A model generated the notes under the pieces. That model worked only from the letters and a program-made list of their open reading frames with translations. It did no database searches and was not told where the DNA came from. From Halopiger aswanensis (GTDB lineage Archaea > Halobacteriota > Halobacteria > Halobacteriales > Natrialbaceae): a stretch of DNA of 64,000 nt. Numbering within the stretch: the stretch's first letter is position 1; the number at the start of each line of letters is the position of its first letter. Where the stretch lies: assembly GCF_003610195.1 (NCBI RefSeq), contig NZ_RAPO01000001.1:372001-436000 (forward strand), in the 5' to 3' direction. Shown piece by piece: positions 34,376 to 42,321 of the stretch. The position numbers were made by a program, and so were the translations under genes.

Positions 34376-35469
34376 GGTTCACCTCGCACGGTCGACGGCT
34401 GTGTGGCCTCCGTTGGCTCGTCCTCGAGACCCGGCTCGGCTTCGGACGGGTCGGCGTCGACCTCCGCGTCGACGTCGACCCCCGCCGTCCGCCCGTGCTC
34501 GAGCGCGTCGCAGAACGCGCCGGGCGAGCCGATCCACCCGCCTAGATCCTGCGCACGCTCGACGAGCCAGCGGTAGAGGTCACGGTGGCCCGGGAACTCC
34601 CGTTCGTTGAAGAAGCGCGGGTGCCAGAGGACCGTCATTACGGCGCCGTGGTTCGCCGCCTCGAGCAGCAGTCGCTCGCAAGTGCGGCGTGCGGCGTCGG
34701 GGTTCGTCGCGGGATCAGGCAGCGCCTGGTCCATAATCGTCAGCGGGAACACGAGGAACTCGTCGTCGAACGGCCGGAGCGGGTGATAGCCCTCGTGAAA
34801 GCCACACTCCGTCGCCGACCCGAGGCTCGCGTCGTACCGCAGCCCCATCTCGCGGTGATACTCCCACGTCTCGGGCACCGTCAGCCGCAAGTGATGCTGG
34901 CGGCCGCCGGCGATCGGCTCGCCCAGAACCCGCTCGAGCGTCGCTTTCTCCTCGCGCAGTCGATCCGGATCGTCCGCGGAGTGGTACGAGCCGTGCATGC
35001 CGACCTCCCAGCCGCCGTCGTCTAAGGCGCGGATGACGTCGACGATCTCGTCGGCGGTGATATCGTACCGGCCCAGGTGCTGCACCCAGTTGGCCGGCGA
35101 GAGCCACTCTCGCGCGGGCCGGTCGGCCAGCAGGTGCTGCTCGTTCAGGAAGTAGAAGGCCGAGCGCACGCCCAACTCGGCCTCGAGGCGCATGATCTCC
35201 TCGAACTGCCAGTAGGGGTTCGACCCCGAGAGGGCGGTTCCGAGGTGGTAGCCCGGTCGTCCTTGCGTCGCGTAGTACAGCGACCGGACCCCCTTGTACG
35301 GCCGGTCGACGTCGTGAGTCAGACAGAGGGCGAACTCGGCGTCCTGGGGCACCTCCTCGACGCGTGTGCTCTGCTGGACCGGGTCCTCGGCGGCGCCAGT
35401 CTCGTCCTCGTCTCGGTTCCCGGCAGCCGCCGGCCGAGACTCTCGTTCCGTTCGGTTCGCGTCGGTCAT
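34372..35469 (-). CDS. Polysaccharide deacetylase family protein
   Basis: 365 residues with a NodB-like barrel in the middle. Motif 1 is LCLTHDVDRPYKGV (catalytic and metal Asp), motif 2 is GMHGSYHSADDPDRL (metal His pair), and later come TVPETWEYHREMGLRYDASL and VLWHPRFFNEREFPGHRDLY. It would remove N-acetyl groups from a sugar polymer; no signal peptide, so cytoplasmic action is likely. Acidic, disordered ends flank the domain. First gene of the two-gene unit with the PGF-CTERM protein. Confidence 0.88.
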   Translation of the reverse strand: MTDANRTERESRPAAAGNRDEDETGAAEDPVQQSTRVEEVPQDAEFALCLTHDVDRPYKGVRSLYYATQGRPGYHLGTALSGSNPYWQFEEIMRLEAELGVRSAFYFLNEQHLLADRPAREWLSPANWVQHLGRYDITADEIVDVIRALDDGGWEVGMHGSYHSADDPDRLREEKATLERVLGEPIAGGRQHHLRLTVPETWEYHREMGLRYDASLGSATECGFHEGYHPLRPFDDEFLVFPLTIMDQALPDPATNPDAARRTCERLLLEAANHGAVMTVLWHPRFFNEREFPGHRDLYRWLVERAQDLGGWIGSPGAFCDALEHGRTAGVDVDAEVDADPSEAEPGLEDEPTEATQPSTVRGEP

Positions 35470-35815
35470 CCGTCTATCAACCGGGTAGGCCCGGTCGCTT
35501 CGTCGGTCGTCTCGTCATCGGTGACGGTACCGTCGCTCGAGGGCGATCGCTGGGGGATTGTCGATCGCCATCTTCGTCGGCGTCTCGAACGCCTGCGGCG
35601 GGGACGGGATCGCAGCGGCAGCGGCGCCCGCCGGTCACGGCTCGAGGGACGATATCGCCGGATCGTATCGCTCATTCCACTGTCACTCTCACCGGCACCG
35701 ATACGATAGTAAATGACGACATTACGGATTTATTCGAAGTCCGTAACGGCGACTGATCGCCGCAGATGGAGAGCGAACGGGGAACCCGACCGCAAAACGG
35801 CGATTGGTCGATCGA
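35470..35815. other. Intergenic region upstream of the deacetylase gene
   Basis: 346 bases. Next to the deacetylase gene is a 69-codon Arg-rich frame on the minus strand (35466-35675) that I do not accept as a gene. The AT-rich part (35700-35750) holds an inverted repeat (35722-35746). Nothing else is evident. Confidence 0.45.
35722..35746. promoter_or_regulatory. Perfect inverted repeat TTACGGA-N11-TCCGTAA
   Basis: Seven-base perfect arms with an 11-base AT-rich spacer containing TTCGAA. Located between the deacetylase gene and the YdjM-like gene; could be a dimeric operator or a hairpin. It is 250 bases from the deacetylase start, so the target promoter is uncertain. Confidence 0.45.
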
Positions 35816-36445
35816 CTAGTCCCGATTTCCAGGGCCGGCCTTCGAGCGGTCGTTCCGTCCGCTGCGTCCGAGGAGGAGCCGTTTCACACCCGCCAGACAC
35901 TCCCGGAGGACGGGCGCACCGTCGATCAGCCAGACGAGTACCGCGCCGAGTGCGAGCGCGATCTGGACCGTTCGATACGTCGAGAGATCACCGGCCGCCA
36001 ACTCGTTGCGATACCGAGCGAAGAACTGAAAGAACTGGTCGAAAAGCCCCTGGGCTCGACTCCGCGTCGGCACCGTCGCGACCGGCCAGAGGACGATCTC
36101 GGGGTAGACGACCCCGCCGCGGAGGTAGCCGTCGAGGATGTCCGAGGGAAGGTGCAGGAGGTAGCCGATCGCGAACGCGATGCCGGCTCGCGTCCGGCCG
36201 ACTGACCGAGCGAGGAGACCGGCGGCGACTCCGAGCGGCACCGCGAAGAAAATCGAATGCCCGAGCGCGTATCCCGTCTCGAACACCTCGAACTCCCAGG
36301 CTAGCGGTTTGTCGATGACGTCGGGCAGTACCGACGCGATCACGGCCGCGAGCGCTTCCGGGCCGTCAGGCGACTCCCGGTAGTAGAGGCGACTCACGAG
36401 CGAGTAGACGAGGTAGCCGACGATCGCGTGCTCCCATGGCCACAT
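35816..36445 (-). CDS. YdjM-like membrane-bound metal-dependent hydrolase family protein
   Basis: 209 residues. MWPWEHAIVGYLVYSLVSRL at the N-terminus and GYLLHLPSDILDGYL carry the His/Asp pairs of this family (WEHA, GHSIFF, LLHLPSD). Four or so transmembrane helices. The E. coli relative YdjM is an inner-membrane protein of the LexA regulon; the reaction is unknown. On the minus strand ATAACTAA (36479-36472) lies 27 bases before the ATG, in the TATA position for a leaderless transcript. Confidence 0.82.
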   Translation of the reverse strand: MWPWEHAIVGYLVYSLVSRLYYRESPDGPEALAAVIASVLPDVIDKPLAWEFEVFETGYALGHSIFFAVPLGVAAGLLARSVGRTRAGIAFAIGYLLHLPSDILDGYLRGGVVYPEIVLWPVATVPTRSRAQGLFDQFFQFFARYRNELAAGDLSTYRTVQIALALGAVLVWLIDGAPVLRECLAGVKRLLLGRSGRNDRSKAGPGNRD

Positions 36446-36636
36446 CAGGGTACGACAGCCGCCCGACCGGGTTAGTTATGGACGTGATATCCGCCGCCCG
36501 GTCGCGATCCGCGACTGTAACGAGGTTCGATCGATACTGTCGCCCACCGTGATCGCCCGCCGGTAACGACCGCATACCGCCTCGAGTTCACCGGCCGCTC
36601 TTGCTGGAAAATCCACGCCGGCTCCGAGACGGCGGT

Positions 36637-36656
36637 GTTTTCTCGGTCAGAAAAAC
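36637..36656 (+). promoter_or_regulatory. Palindromic element TTTTCT-CGGTC-AGAAAA, copy 1
   Basis: The inverted repeat spans 36638-36654 and sits 43 bases before the GTG of the winged-helix gene at 36699. The first 12 bases (GTTTTCTCGGTC) and following GAAAA are shared with the element at 37663 upstream of the UspA gene. A TATA-like TTTCATATC follows at about 36666. Confidence 0.6.
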
Positions 36657-36698
36657 CGGACAGCTTTTCATATCAGTACCAGAACGATTCAGCTACCA

Positions 36699-37046
36699 GT
36701 GAGTGAGGAGACTGACCTGTCGACGGTGCTCGCAGTCCTCGACGACGAGTACGCACGGGAAATCCTCACGCATACGAGCGTCGAACCCATGTCTGCCAGT
36801 ACTTTGAGCGAACGGTGTGATGCGTCCCTGCCGACGATCTATCGTCGGCTCGATCGCCTCGAGGAGTGTCGCCTCGTCACCGAAGAGACGGAGCTCGCAC
36901 CCGACGGGAACCACTACAGCGTCTACAGCGCGAACCTCGATAACCTGGAACTCTCGCTGGAAGACGGGACGTTCGACCTCGAAGTATCGTATCGCGACGA
37001 GGACGTCGCGGACAAGTTCACCCGAATGTGGGAGGGGATGCGATGA
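36699..37046 (+). CDS. Winged-helix (ArsR-like) regulator
   Basis: 115 residues starting at GTG 36699. A winged helix-turn-helix covers residues ~8-75: VLAVLDDEYAREILTHTSVE, MSASTLSERCDASLPTIYRR (recognition helix), LDRLEECRLVTEETELAPDG (wing). No metal-binding cysteine motif is evident (one Cys only in the HTH). The palindrome at 36637 immediately upstream makes autoregulation plausible. Its stop overlaps the ATG of a small membrane protein (ATGA), a common haloarchaeal pair. Confidence 0.85.
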   Translation: MSEETDLSTVLAVLDDEYAREILTHTSVEPMSASTLSERCDASLPTIYRRLDRLEECRLVTEETELAPDGNHYSVYSANLDNLELSLEDGTFDLEVSYRDEDVADKFTRMWEGMR

Positions 37047-37351
37047 GCGCCCCCGTCCGGCTCGACGAGGCGACGCTGTTCGAACTCCTGACCGTCGCGA
37101 GTCTCTTCCTCGTCGCAATCCTCGGGACGCTCATCGCGTATCAGGCTTACCGGGGCTACCGTCGCAACGACGCCCCTTCGATGCTCTATCTCGCCGGCGG
37201 CTTGCTGTTGCTGACGCTCTGTCCGTTCCTCGTCAACGTCACGATCACGACCGCGACCGAACTCGAGCAGGTCGTGACTGCCTTCCTCGAGAACGTGAGC
37301 CGGCTGCTCGGGCTGCTCGCGATCATGTACTCGCTGTACGGGCAGCATTGA
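37043..37351 (+). CDS. Small membrane protein paired with the winged-helix regulator
   Basis: 102 residues from ATG 37043. Three hydrophobic helices: ELLTVASLFLVAILGTLIAY, MLYLAGGLLLLTLCPFLVNV and ENVSRLLGLLAIMYSLYGQ. Family without known activity (DUF7521-like, by recollection). Coupled by a four-base overlap to the upstream regulator, so it may sense or modulate the same signal, for example as a membrane anchor. This is inference from pairing only. Confidence 0.8.
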   Translation: MSAPVRLDEATLFELLTVASLFLVAILGTLIAYQAYRGYRRNDAPSMLYLAGGLLLLTLCPFLVNVTITTATELEQVVTAFLENVSRLLGLLAIMYSLYGQH

Positions 37352-37580
37352 GGTCGACGGCACGGTGAGACTGGCCGGCGAACACGAACGAACCGGACGT
37401 GTTCGCGCGAGCGATCACGACCGTGAGGGCCGAAGCGAACGCGGACCGGATGCGGATGAAGGGGGAGGACCGTTTCGAGGGTGGCAGGCGGATCGAACGA
37501 CCCAATGCGAGCCGTGGGAAACGGCGATGGAGAGGGGAGGTGAGTGTCGTTCGATCCGGGATCGGGCAGTGGGGATCGGC

Positions 37581-37620
37581 GGGACGTGATCGCGGTACGG
37601 GATCGGACCTATCACGTCCC
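37581..37620. repeat. Perfect inverted repeat GGGACGTGAT-N20-ATCACGTCCC
   Basis: Ten-base perfect arms with a 20-base spacer, upstream of the UspA gene. Could form a hairpin or be two operator half-sites two helical turns apart. No other copy noticed in the window. Confidence 0.6.
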
Positions 37621-37662
37621 CGTCCATCCCTTTCGACGCTACCATATTAGTGGTGCAAGCGC

Positions 37663-37681
37663 GTTTTCTCGGTCGGAAAAC
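37663..37681 (+). promoter_or_regulatory. Palindromic element GTTTTC-N7-GAAAAC, copy 2
   Basis: Perfect 6-base arms. Shares GTTTTCTCGGTC and GAAAA with the element at 36637, differing by one central base and one A. It precedes the UspA ATG (37741) by 59 bases. Probably bound by the same regulator, possibly the winged-helix protein at 36699. Confidence 0.6.
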
Positions 37682-37740
37682 GCCCCGTCGCCGAAAGCGT
37701 CCGGCGCCGCGTTCTTGGTACTGGGCTTCCTGCAGCCGAT

Positions 37741-38118
37741 ATGCAGTATCTGGTCGGCACCGACTCCGTACACACGACCGCAGCGATCTGTGACTACCTG
37801 GACGGCCGGACGACGAGCGACGATTCGGTGACGGTCGTCGCCGCCATCGACGATGATACGGCCCGCCAGGACGCCCAGGAAGCGCTCAACGTCGCCCCGG
37901 TTCGTCTCGCAACCGTCGACGATGTCGACACGGACGTCCGAGACGGCGACCCCGCATCGATCCTCCGGGATGTCGCCGACGAGATCGGCGCCGACGAACT
38001 CGTCATCGGCGCCCGCAGCGGCAACCCGGACGCGACGGCCGCCCTCGGGTCGACGGCGCAGGCTATCCTCGAGTCGGCGACGCGGCCGGTCGTGGTCGTT
38101 CCGGTGCCGGAACTCTAA
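37741..38118 (+). CDS. Universal stress protein (UspA family)
   Basis: 125 residues, complete single Usp domain. N-terminal strand MQYLVGTDSVHTTAAICDYL; C-terminal nucleotide-binding part DELVIGARSGNPDATAALGS followed by TAQAILESATRPVVVVPVPE. The G-x2-G-x9-G(S/T) ATP motif appears as GARSGNPDATAALGST, somewhat altered. Monocistronic, with a strong palindrome and hairpin upstream, so stress-regulated transcription is plausible. Confidence 0.9.
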   Translation: MQYLVGTDSVHTTAAICDYLDGRTTSDDSVTVVAAIDDDTARQDAQEALNVAPVRLATVDDVDTDVRDGDPASILRDVADEIGADELVIGARSGNPDATAALGSTAQAILESATRPVVVVPVPEL

Positions 38119-38142
38119 CCGCTGGGCGGGCCGAGCAACAAC

Positions 38143-38721
38143 TCAACTCGCGTCGGGAAACGGATCCTCGAGTTCGCCACCCTCGTCGTACTCGTCGCGG
38201 ACGGCCTCGACGTGGCGCTCGAGGTCGGGATTCGAGGCGCTGACGTCGCCGGTTCCCGGAACCGACGGCCCCGGGGTCGTGAATCCCTCGACGCCGGTGA
38301 CGACCGGGCCGTAGGCGAACGTCTGCTCGGGGAACGCCTCGGAGACCGTGACGGTCCGGTCGCCGTCGACGCCGCCGATCGGCTCCGTTATCGTCCCGAC
38401 CCGCCCCGACTCGTCCCACCAGAACAGCGAGAGCATGGTCTCCTCGAGGTCGCCGACGATCCGCACCGTCTCGCGGTCGAGAAACTCGATCGCGACCGTC
38501 TCGTCGGTGCCGGACTGCTCGCTGCCCCCGTCGGTGCGTATCTGTGCATCCGATGATCGACTGCGTGCCGTCTCTCGGTCCTGCGCTCGTCGGCCCGTCT
38601 CGACGAGTCTCGCCGCTCGGACGCCGCGAGCCGTGCGACCGAGGACGCCGCGCTCGAGTCGAGCCGTTCGCGATCGAATCGCGCGACCCGCCAGAGTCCG
38701 ATTCCAGGGAAACGTAGCCAT
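38143..38721 (-). CDS. Uncharacterised haloarchaeal protein
   Basis: 192 residues. N-terminal ~70 residues are Arg-rich with repeated RxAR patterns; the rest is acidic and beta-rich (VAIEFLDRETVRIVGDLEET, TVTVSEAFPEQTFAYGPVVT, GPSVPGTGDVSASNPDLERH). A Phe-Trp-Trp cluster lies in the middle. No signal peptide or membrane helix, and no family recognised. Converges on the UspA gene with 24 bases between them. Confidence 0.7.
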   Translation of the reverse strand: MATFPWNRTLAGRAIRSRTARLERGVLGRTARGVRAARLVETGRRAQDRETARSRSSDAQIRTDGGSEQSGTDETVAIEFLDRETVRIVGDLEETMLSLFWWDESGRVGTITEPIGGVDGDRTVTVSEAFPEQTFAYGPVVTGVEGFTTPGPSVPGTGDVSASNPDLERHVEAVRDEYDEGGELEDPFPDAS

Positions 38722-38864
38722 CGTTCCCGTGTTTCCCGACTCCCCGTATCAATCATTTTTCGGCGCCCGATGACTGTCATCGAGACCGATACGTCTGCAC
38801 CGCTCGAGGCGACCGTCCCCGAGGGACCCGCAATTAAGACCCGCTGGCCCGTACGACCCGGCGA

Positions 38865-39680
38865 ATGACAGGCACCCACCATCGATTCAACGCCGAGACG
38901 CGGGTGCTCCATCAGCGAGCGGTTCGCACGCCGCTGCCCGATCTCGATGCCGAGCGAGTGTTCCACGAGCACATGATGGCCGTCGCCGACGCACGCGAGC
39001 GACGGGCGGAGTTACTCGCCGATCCCGACGTGCCGTTACTCGACGCCCACGAGACCGAGTTCGAGCGGCTGGCCGATACGTTCGAGCGCCGGTGTCGACA
39101 TATTGCAGGCGAGAACTACGAGGAGGTCGCGATGGCGTACTACCGCGGCGACCGCGACGATCGGATCGGGCGACTGACCGCGTACTACGTCGAGGGACTC
39201 TGGCGAATCCAGCAGCGAACGACCGTCTCGGAGTTTCTCTTCTTCCCGCTTATCCTGCGGTACCCCGATAGCTTCACGGTGAACGTACGCTTCGCCAGCG
39301 GCTACACGACGCCCGAATCGGTCCGCTACGAGTCGGCCCACCACCTCACCGAAGACCTGTGTGACGAGCACGCCGAGGCGTTCTACGAGGACAGTCAGTA
39401 CTCACAGCGGCAGGCGGCCGAGTACATCAGCGCGACCGCCCAGCGCATCCGGGAGGCGTTTCCCGATCCGGACGAGACCGCGTTCGAGGAGCGCAAGTAC
39501 GGCGGCATCGTCGGGGCGGGCGGCCGCCGCGGCACGACGTTCACGACGATGCTCGAGCGCGTCGACCCGGAACGGGACCGGTTCACGGACACGGTGACGC
39601 AGTCGACGCTCGTCGAAGCGGGGGCGGAAGCACGACGGACTGAACAGGCGTACCTCGCCGACGACGAAGTCGTGATTTAG
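38865..39680 (+). CDS. Uncharacterised haloarchaeal protein
   Basis: 271 residues, mostly alpha-helical and soluble. A Tyr/Arg/His-rich central region (AMAYYRGDRDDRIGRLTAYY, LWRIQQRTTVSEFLFFPLIL) is followed by SVRYESAHHLTEDLCDEHAE and GGIVGAGGRRGTTFTTMLER. I recognise no domain. It lies just outside the accessory island and was probably the original neighbour of the chorismate mutase 3' end before insertion. Confidence 0.7.
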   Translation: MTGTHHRFNAETRVLHQRAVRTPLPDLDAERVFHEHMMAVADARERRAELLADPDVPLLDAHETEFERLADTFERRCRHIAGENYEEVAMAYYRGDRDDRIGRLTAYYVEGLWRIQQRTTVSEFLFFPLILRYPDSFTVNVRFASGYTTPESVRYESAHHLTEDLCDEHAEAFYEDSQYSQRQAAEYISATAQRIREAFPDPDETAFEERKYGGIVGAGGRRGTTFTTMLERVDPERDRFTDTVTQSTLVEAGAEARRTEQAYLADDEVVI

Positions 39681-39844
39681 CTCGTGGAACTAGATTGCTT
39701 GTCGGCTGAAACTGCGTGAGGAGTGTCGGCGCTCGAGAGAATTTCGAGGAGACGAGGTTTTAAAGGCGAATTGGACCGGCTATTGGTCGTCCCGTACTGT
39801 TCCGATGGACTGAGAAGTGGGCTGGTTCCGACGATCGGTTCTCT

Positions 39845-39867
39845 CGCTGCTCGACCTTGTTCAGGTC
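39845..39867. repeat. Chorismate mutase 3'-end repeat, copy A (att-like)
   Basis: CGCTGCTCGACCTTGTTCAG plus GTC, 23 bases, identical to copy B at 43943 and two bases different from the chorismate mutase 3' end at 44703. Flanking similarity extends about ten bases to the left. Read on the minus strand it encodes LNKVEQRENR. It is probably the distal attachment-site remnant of an integrated element. Confidence 0.75.
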
Positions 39868-40069
39868 AGCCGCTCCACTCGTCGCCGATGTCGGTCACAA
39901 CGTTTTCCCGCCACTGCTCGAATCGCTGACGACAGGTCGCGTGCTCGTCACTCGACACGTGATCGATGAATCCTGGACCGCCGTCCGAGAGTTCGCGACC
40001 GCAGAACGGACAGAAATCCGGATTATCCCACGCCGACGAATCCCGGGTCGGGTGCTCGTAATCGCCCAT
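39866..40069 (-). CDS. Small zinc-finger protein at the island border
   Basis: 67 residues from ATG 40069 (MGDYEHPTRDSSAW). One zinc site: DFCPFCGRELSDGG with a C-x2-C knuckle, then FIDHVSSDEHATC with His/His/Cys ligands (C-C-H-H or C-C-H-C). Probably binds nucleic acid or protein. Its stop codon lies at the edge of att-like copy A, as if the element border truncated or capped it. Function unknown. Confidence 0.75.
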   Translation of the reverse strand: MGDYEHPTRDSSAWDNPDFCPFCGRELSDGGPGFIDHVSSDEHATCRQRFEQWRENVVTDIGDEWSG

Positions 40070-40184
40070 ACGTACTGTTCGCTGGCGAAGTGCATCAATC
40101 GTAGGGTGACATTCGACGTCCGAATGGAAGTTCGTGTAACTGTAGGCGAAATCCTTGATACGGTATAGCACCTCTATACGTTCG

Positions 40185-40625
40185 ATGATTACGGAAGAAC
40201 ACAGCACAAGGATCAGTGAAGACGTGGCGACCGGTCTCGTGAGCGCCGCACGTACCAGCCTCGGTGACACACTCCGAAGCGTCGTGTATTTTACGCCGTC
40301 GGCGTTCGACGTGCTCTATCTTCGGCAGGGGCTCTACGACTCGACGGAATCCGCCCGGACGGCCAAGGAGCAACTGGTCGAACTCGAGCGGGTCGGGTTC
40401 GCGGAGGTACCGGTCAGGGCGGCGATCGTTCGACGCGAAGACGGAACGGGAATCGGGCCGTACGAGTTTACCGTCCGGTTCCACGAGGACGGCTTCGTCG
40501 TCAGGGTGCTCGAGGGCGACGTCGGAACGATCATGACGACCGACAGTATGGATCTGAACGCGTTCGAAGACGCCGCCACCGCCGTCCGACGGCTGCTCGC
40601 GGACGCGTCGTTCGGCGGCGACTGA
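40185..40625 (+). CDS. Uncharacterised haloarchaeal protein (DUF7522-like)
   Basis: 146 residues from ATG 40185 (MITEEHSTRISEDVATG). Soluble alpha/beta protein: SLGDTLRSVVYFTPSAFDVL, YLRQGLYDSTESARTAKEQL, FTVRFHEDGFVVRVLEGDVG. Such proteins are frequent in haloarchaeal accessory regions, often near HalOD1 and HTH genes; no activity known to me. Monocistronic, divergent from the small zinc-finger gene. Confidence 0.7.
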   Translation: MITEEHSTRISEDVATGLVSAARTSLGDTLRSVVYFTPSAFDVLYLRQGLYDSTESARTAKEQLVELERVGFAEVPVRAAIVRREDGTGIGPYEFTVRFHEDGFVVRVLEGDVGTIMTTDSMDLNAFEDAATAVRRLLADASFGGD

Positions 40626-40919
40626 AGACCGTAGTTCGGTAAGCTACTCGGTAGTCAGTCACCTCGAGGTAGATCCAGTGGTCGGTAGATTTGTCGACAG
40701 TCACTCAGAACGAAGCCGGTCTGCTGCATCCACCCTCTGTATCGGTCACGCCAATTCTACCAGTAACTGGATAGATCGAGCGAGACGTGCTGAATACACA
40801 GCGCATATGCGGCATCAAGTGGATGGCCATCTATCTTCCTTAATTGAAATAGGGAAGCATACCGTCCGATGGTTCCATCGACGGAACCGCTTTCCGTGTG
40901 GGTCGCTTTAAAATACGCA
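40626..40919. other. Intergenic region before the Bat-type regulator
   Basis: 294 bases, visibly lower in GC than the flanks. Contains one GTGCTGAA repeat (40787-40809) followed by AT-rich sequence with a TATA-like CCTTAATTGAAATAGG (about 40837-40852). No gene supported; a short in-frame extension of the next gene exists but is not expected to be translated. Confidence 0.45.
40787..40809 (+). repeat. Dispersed GTGCTGAA repeat, copy 1
   Basis: GTGCTGAATACACAGCGCAT, then ATG. Related sequences occur at 42965, 43094 and 43702, all inside the accessory island. Possible ends of decayed insertion sequences or MITE-like elements. Confidence 0.45.
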
Positions 40920-42278
40920 ATGTCATCATCGGACTCTTCGAGGGATGTCTATTCTGAAACGCTGGCCGTCTTCGATCAGCGCTACAAGCCATTCGAACCG
41001 CTCACGACGCCAGAAATTGCAGAATCGCTGGACACACCACGACGAACGGTCTACAAACGCTTAGAGAAACTCGTTGATCGAGGTGAACTGAAGACAAAGA
41101 AAGCTGGTGCCAATGCCCGGGTCTGGTGGCGACCGGCGTCACTTATTGACCAACCGTCTGCGAAGCGTTCTCCTGACACCCAGTCCACCCCTTCGCAGAG
41201 TATCCAAGACAGAAACCTTATCGAGCGTATTCTCGATGCCAGCCCCGTTAGTATCGTTGTTGTCGAACCGTCCGGTGAAATATCGTTTGCGAACAAACGG
41301 GCAGAAGAGACGCTCGATCTCGACCGGGACGAGATTACGAGCCGGACGTATCGACAACCTGAGTGGAACATCACGTACGATGACGGAACACCAGTCCCCG
41401 TCGATGAACACCCCGTAACACGTGTTCTGGAAACGGGCGAGCCGGACTACGGGTTTGAACACTGGATAGAGCTCCCGAACGGAACTGAGCGGTGGCTATC
41501 GAGCAATTCGGCTCCAGTACCGAACGAGGACGGAGATGTCGAGTACGTGGTTGTCGGCTTCGAGGACGCGACCTCATTGAAGGAACGCGAAGATAAATTG
41601 ACCAGCGACAGACGACGGTTGCTCGAACTCCACTCTGAAGAATTGTTTCAGCCGTATCTTGCTGCGGCTGACGATGAGGTCCATATCGACGTAGACGAGG
41701 TTGTCACGCTTTCCGATGGGACGGCACTCCAATACATCACAACAACGGGTATCCCGGCAAAGGCATTACGTGACGTTTTCGAACGTCATTTCGCCGTTCT
41801 CGACGCGCGATTGCTTAGTTTGGCTGAGGAACACTGTCGCTACGAAGTCCATGTAGAGGCTCCGACTCTGCCGCTGATATTTGACGATCACGGGGGACGG
41901 GTCAACGCTTTCGTACGAAGTCGGACCGACGAAACACCAATTCTTACCGGTGTACTGCCGGGAGACGTTGATCCGCGAACGGTACTCCAGGAGGCTCGAC
42001 AACTGTATTCGGACATCGAACTGGAGTCTCAGGAACTCCGCTACACGCCCCGCCTCTTGTACGACATCGTTGAAGAGTCACTTACAGACAAGCAGTTCGC
42101 AGCCCTGCGAACGGCATACTACGGAGGCTATTTCACCACTCCGCGAACGAGTACTGGTGACGAGTTAGCAGACCAATTGGGTATCACACGCCAAGCGTTC
42201 CATCAGCATCTTCGCAAGGCCGAACAAACCGTGTATGAGCAGTTATTCGAAGCGTCTGGCAAAGGGATACTTGACTAG
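40920..42278 (+). CDS. Bat-type transcriptional regulator (HTH, PAS, HTH-10)
   Basis: 452 residues from ATG 40920 (MSSSDSSRDVYSETLAVFDQ). Domains in order: N-terminal winged helix (TTPEIAESLDTPRRTVYKRL, KKAGANARVWWRP) at ~25-80; PAS at ~105-225 (ASPVSIVVVEPSGEISFANK); a bacterio-opsin-activator sensory domain at ~225-385 (GTALQYITTTGIPAKALRDV); and HTH-10 at ~390-450 (LTDKQFAALRTAYYGGYFTT, LGITRQAFHQHLRKAEQTVY). Likely a stimulus-sensing activator. Lower-GC codon use than core genes. It precedes the HalOD1 genes in the same direction and may control them. Confidence 0.88.
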   Translation: MSSSDSSRDVYSETLAVFDQRYKPFEPLTTPEIAESLDTPRRTVYKRLEKLVDRGELKTKKAGANARVWWRPASLIDQPSAKRSPDTQSTPSQSIQDRNLIERILDASPVSIVVVEPSGEISFANKRAEETLDLDRDEITSRTYRQPEWNITYDDGTPVPVDEHPVTRVLETGEPDYGFEHWIELPNGTERWLSSNSAPVPNEDGDVEYVVVGFEDATSLKEREDKLTSDRRRLLELHSEELFQPYLAAADDEVHIDVDEVVTLSDGTALQYITTTGIPAKALRDVFERHFAVLDARLLSLAEEHCRYEVHVEAPTLPLIFDDHGGRVNAFVRSRTDETPILTGVLPGDVDPRTVLQEARQLYSDIELESQELRYTPRLLYDIVEESLTDKQFAALRTAYYGGYFTTPRTSTGDELADQLGITRQAFHQHLRKAEQTVYEQLFEASGKGILD

Positions 42279-42321
42279 TCAATATCACTGCTTATTCCAC
42301 CCACGCTCTTCTTACAGCGTG

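Larger units (their letters stand above)
37352..37740. other. Intergenic region upstream of the UspA gene
   Basis: 389 bases without a supportable gene. It contains a 10-base perfect inverted repeat (37581-37620), a TATA-like ACCATATTAG (37641-37650) and the palindromic element at 37663-37681. Confidence 0.5.

Noticed and set aside
35466-35675. 69-codon minus-strand frame overlapping the deacetylase start (ATGA)
   Set aside because: Composition is extremely Arg-rich with runs of RRRR, unlike an acidic haloarchaeal protein; the overlap is probably coincidental.
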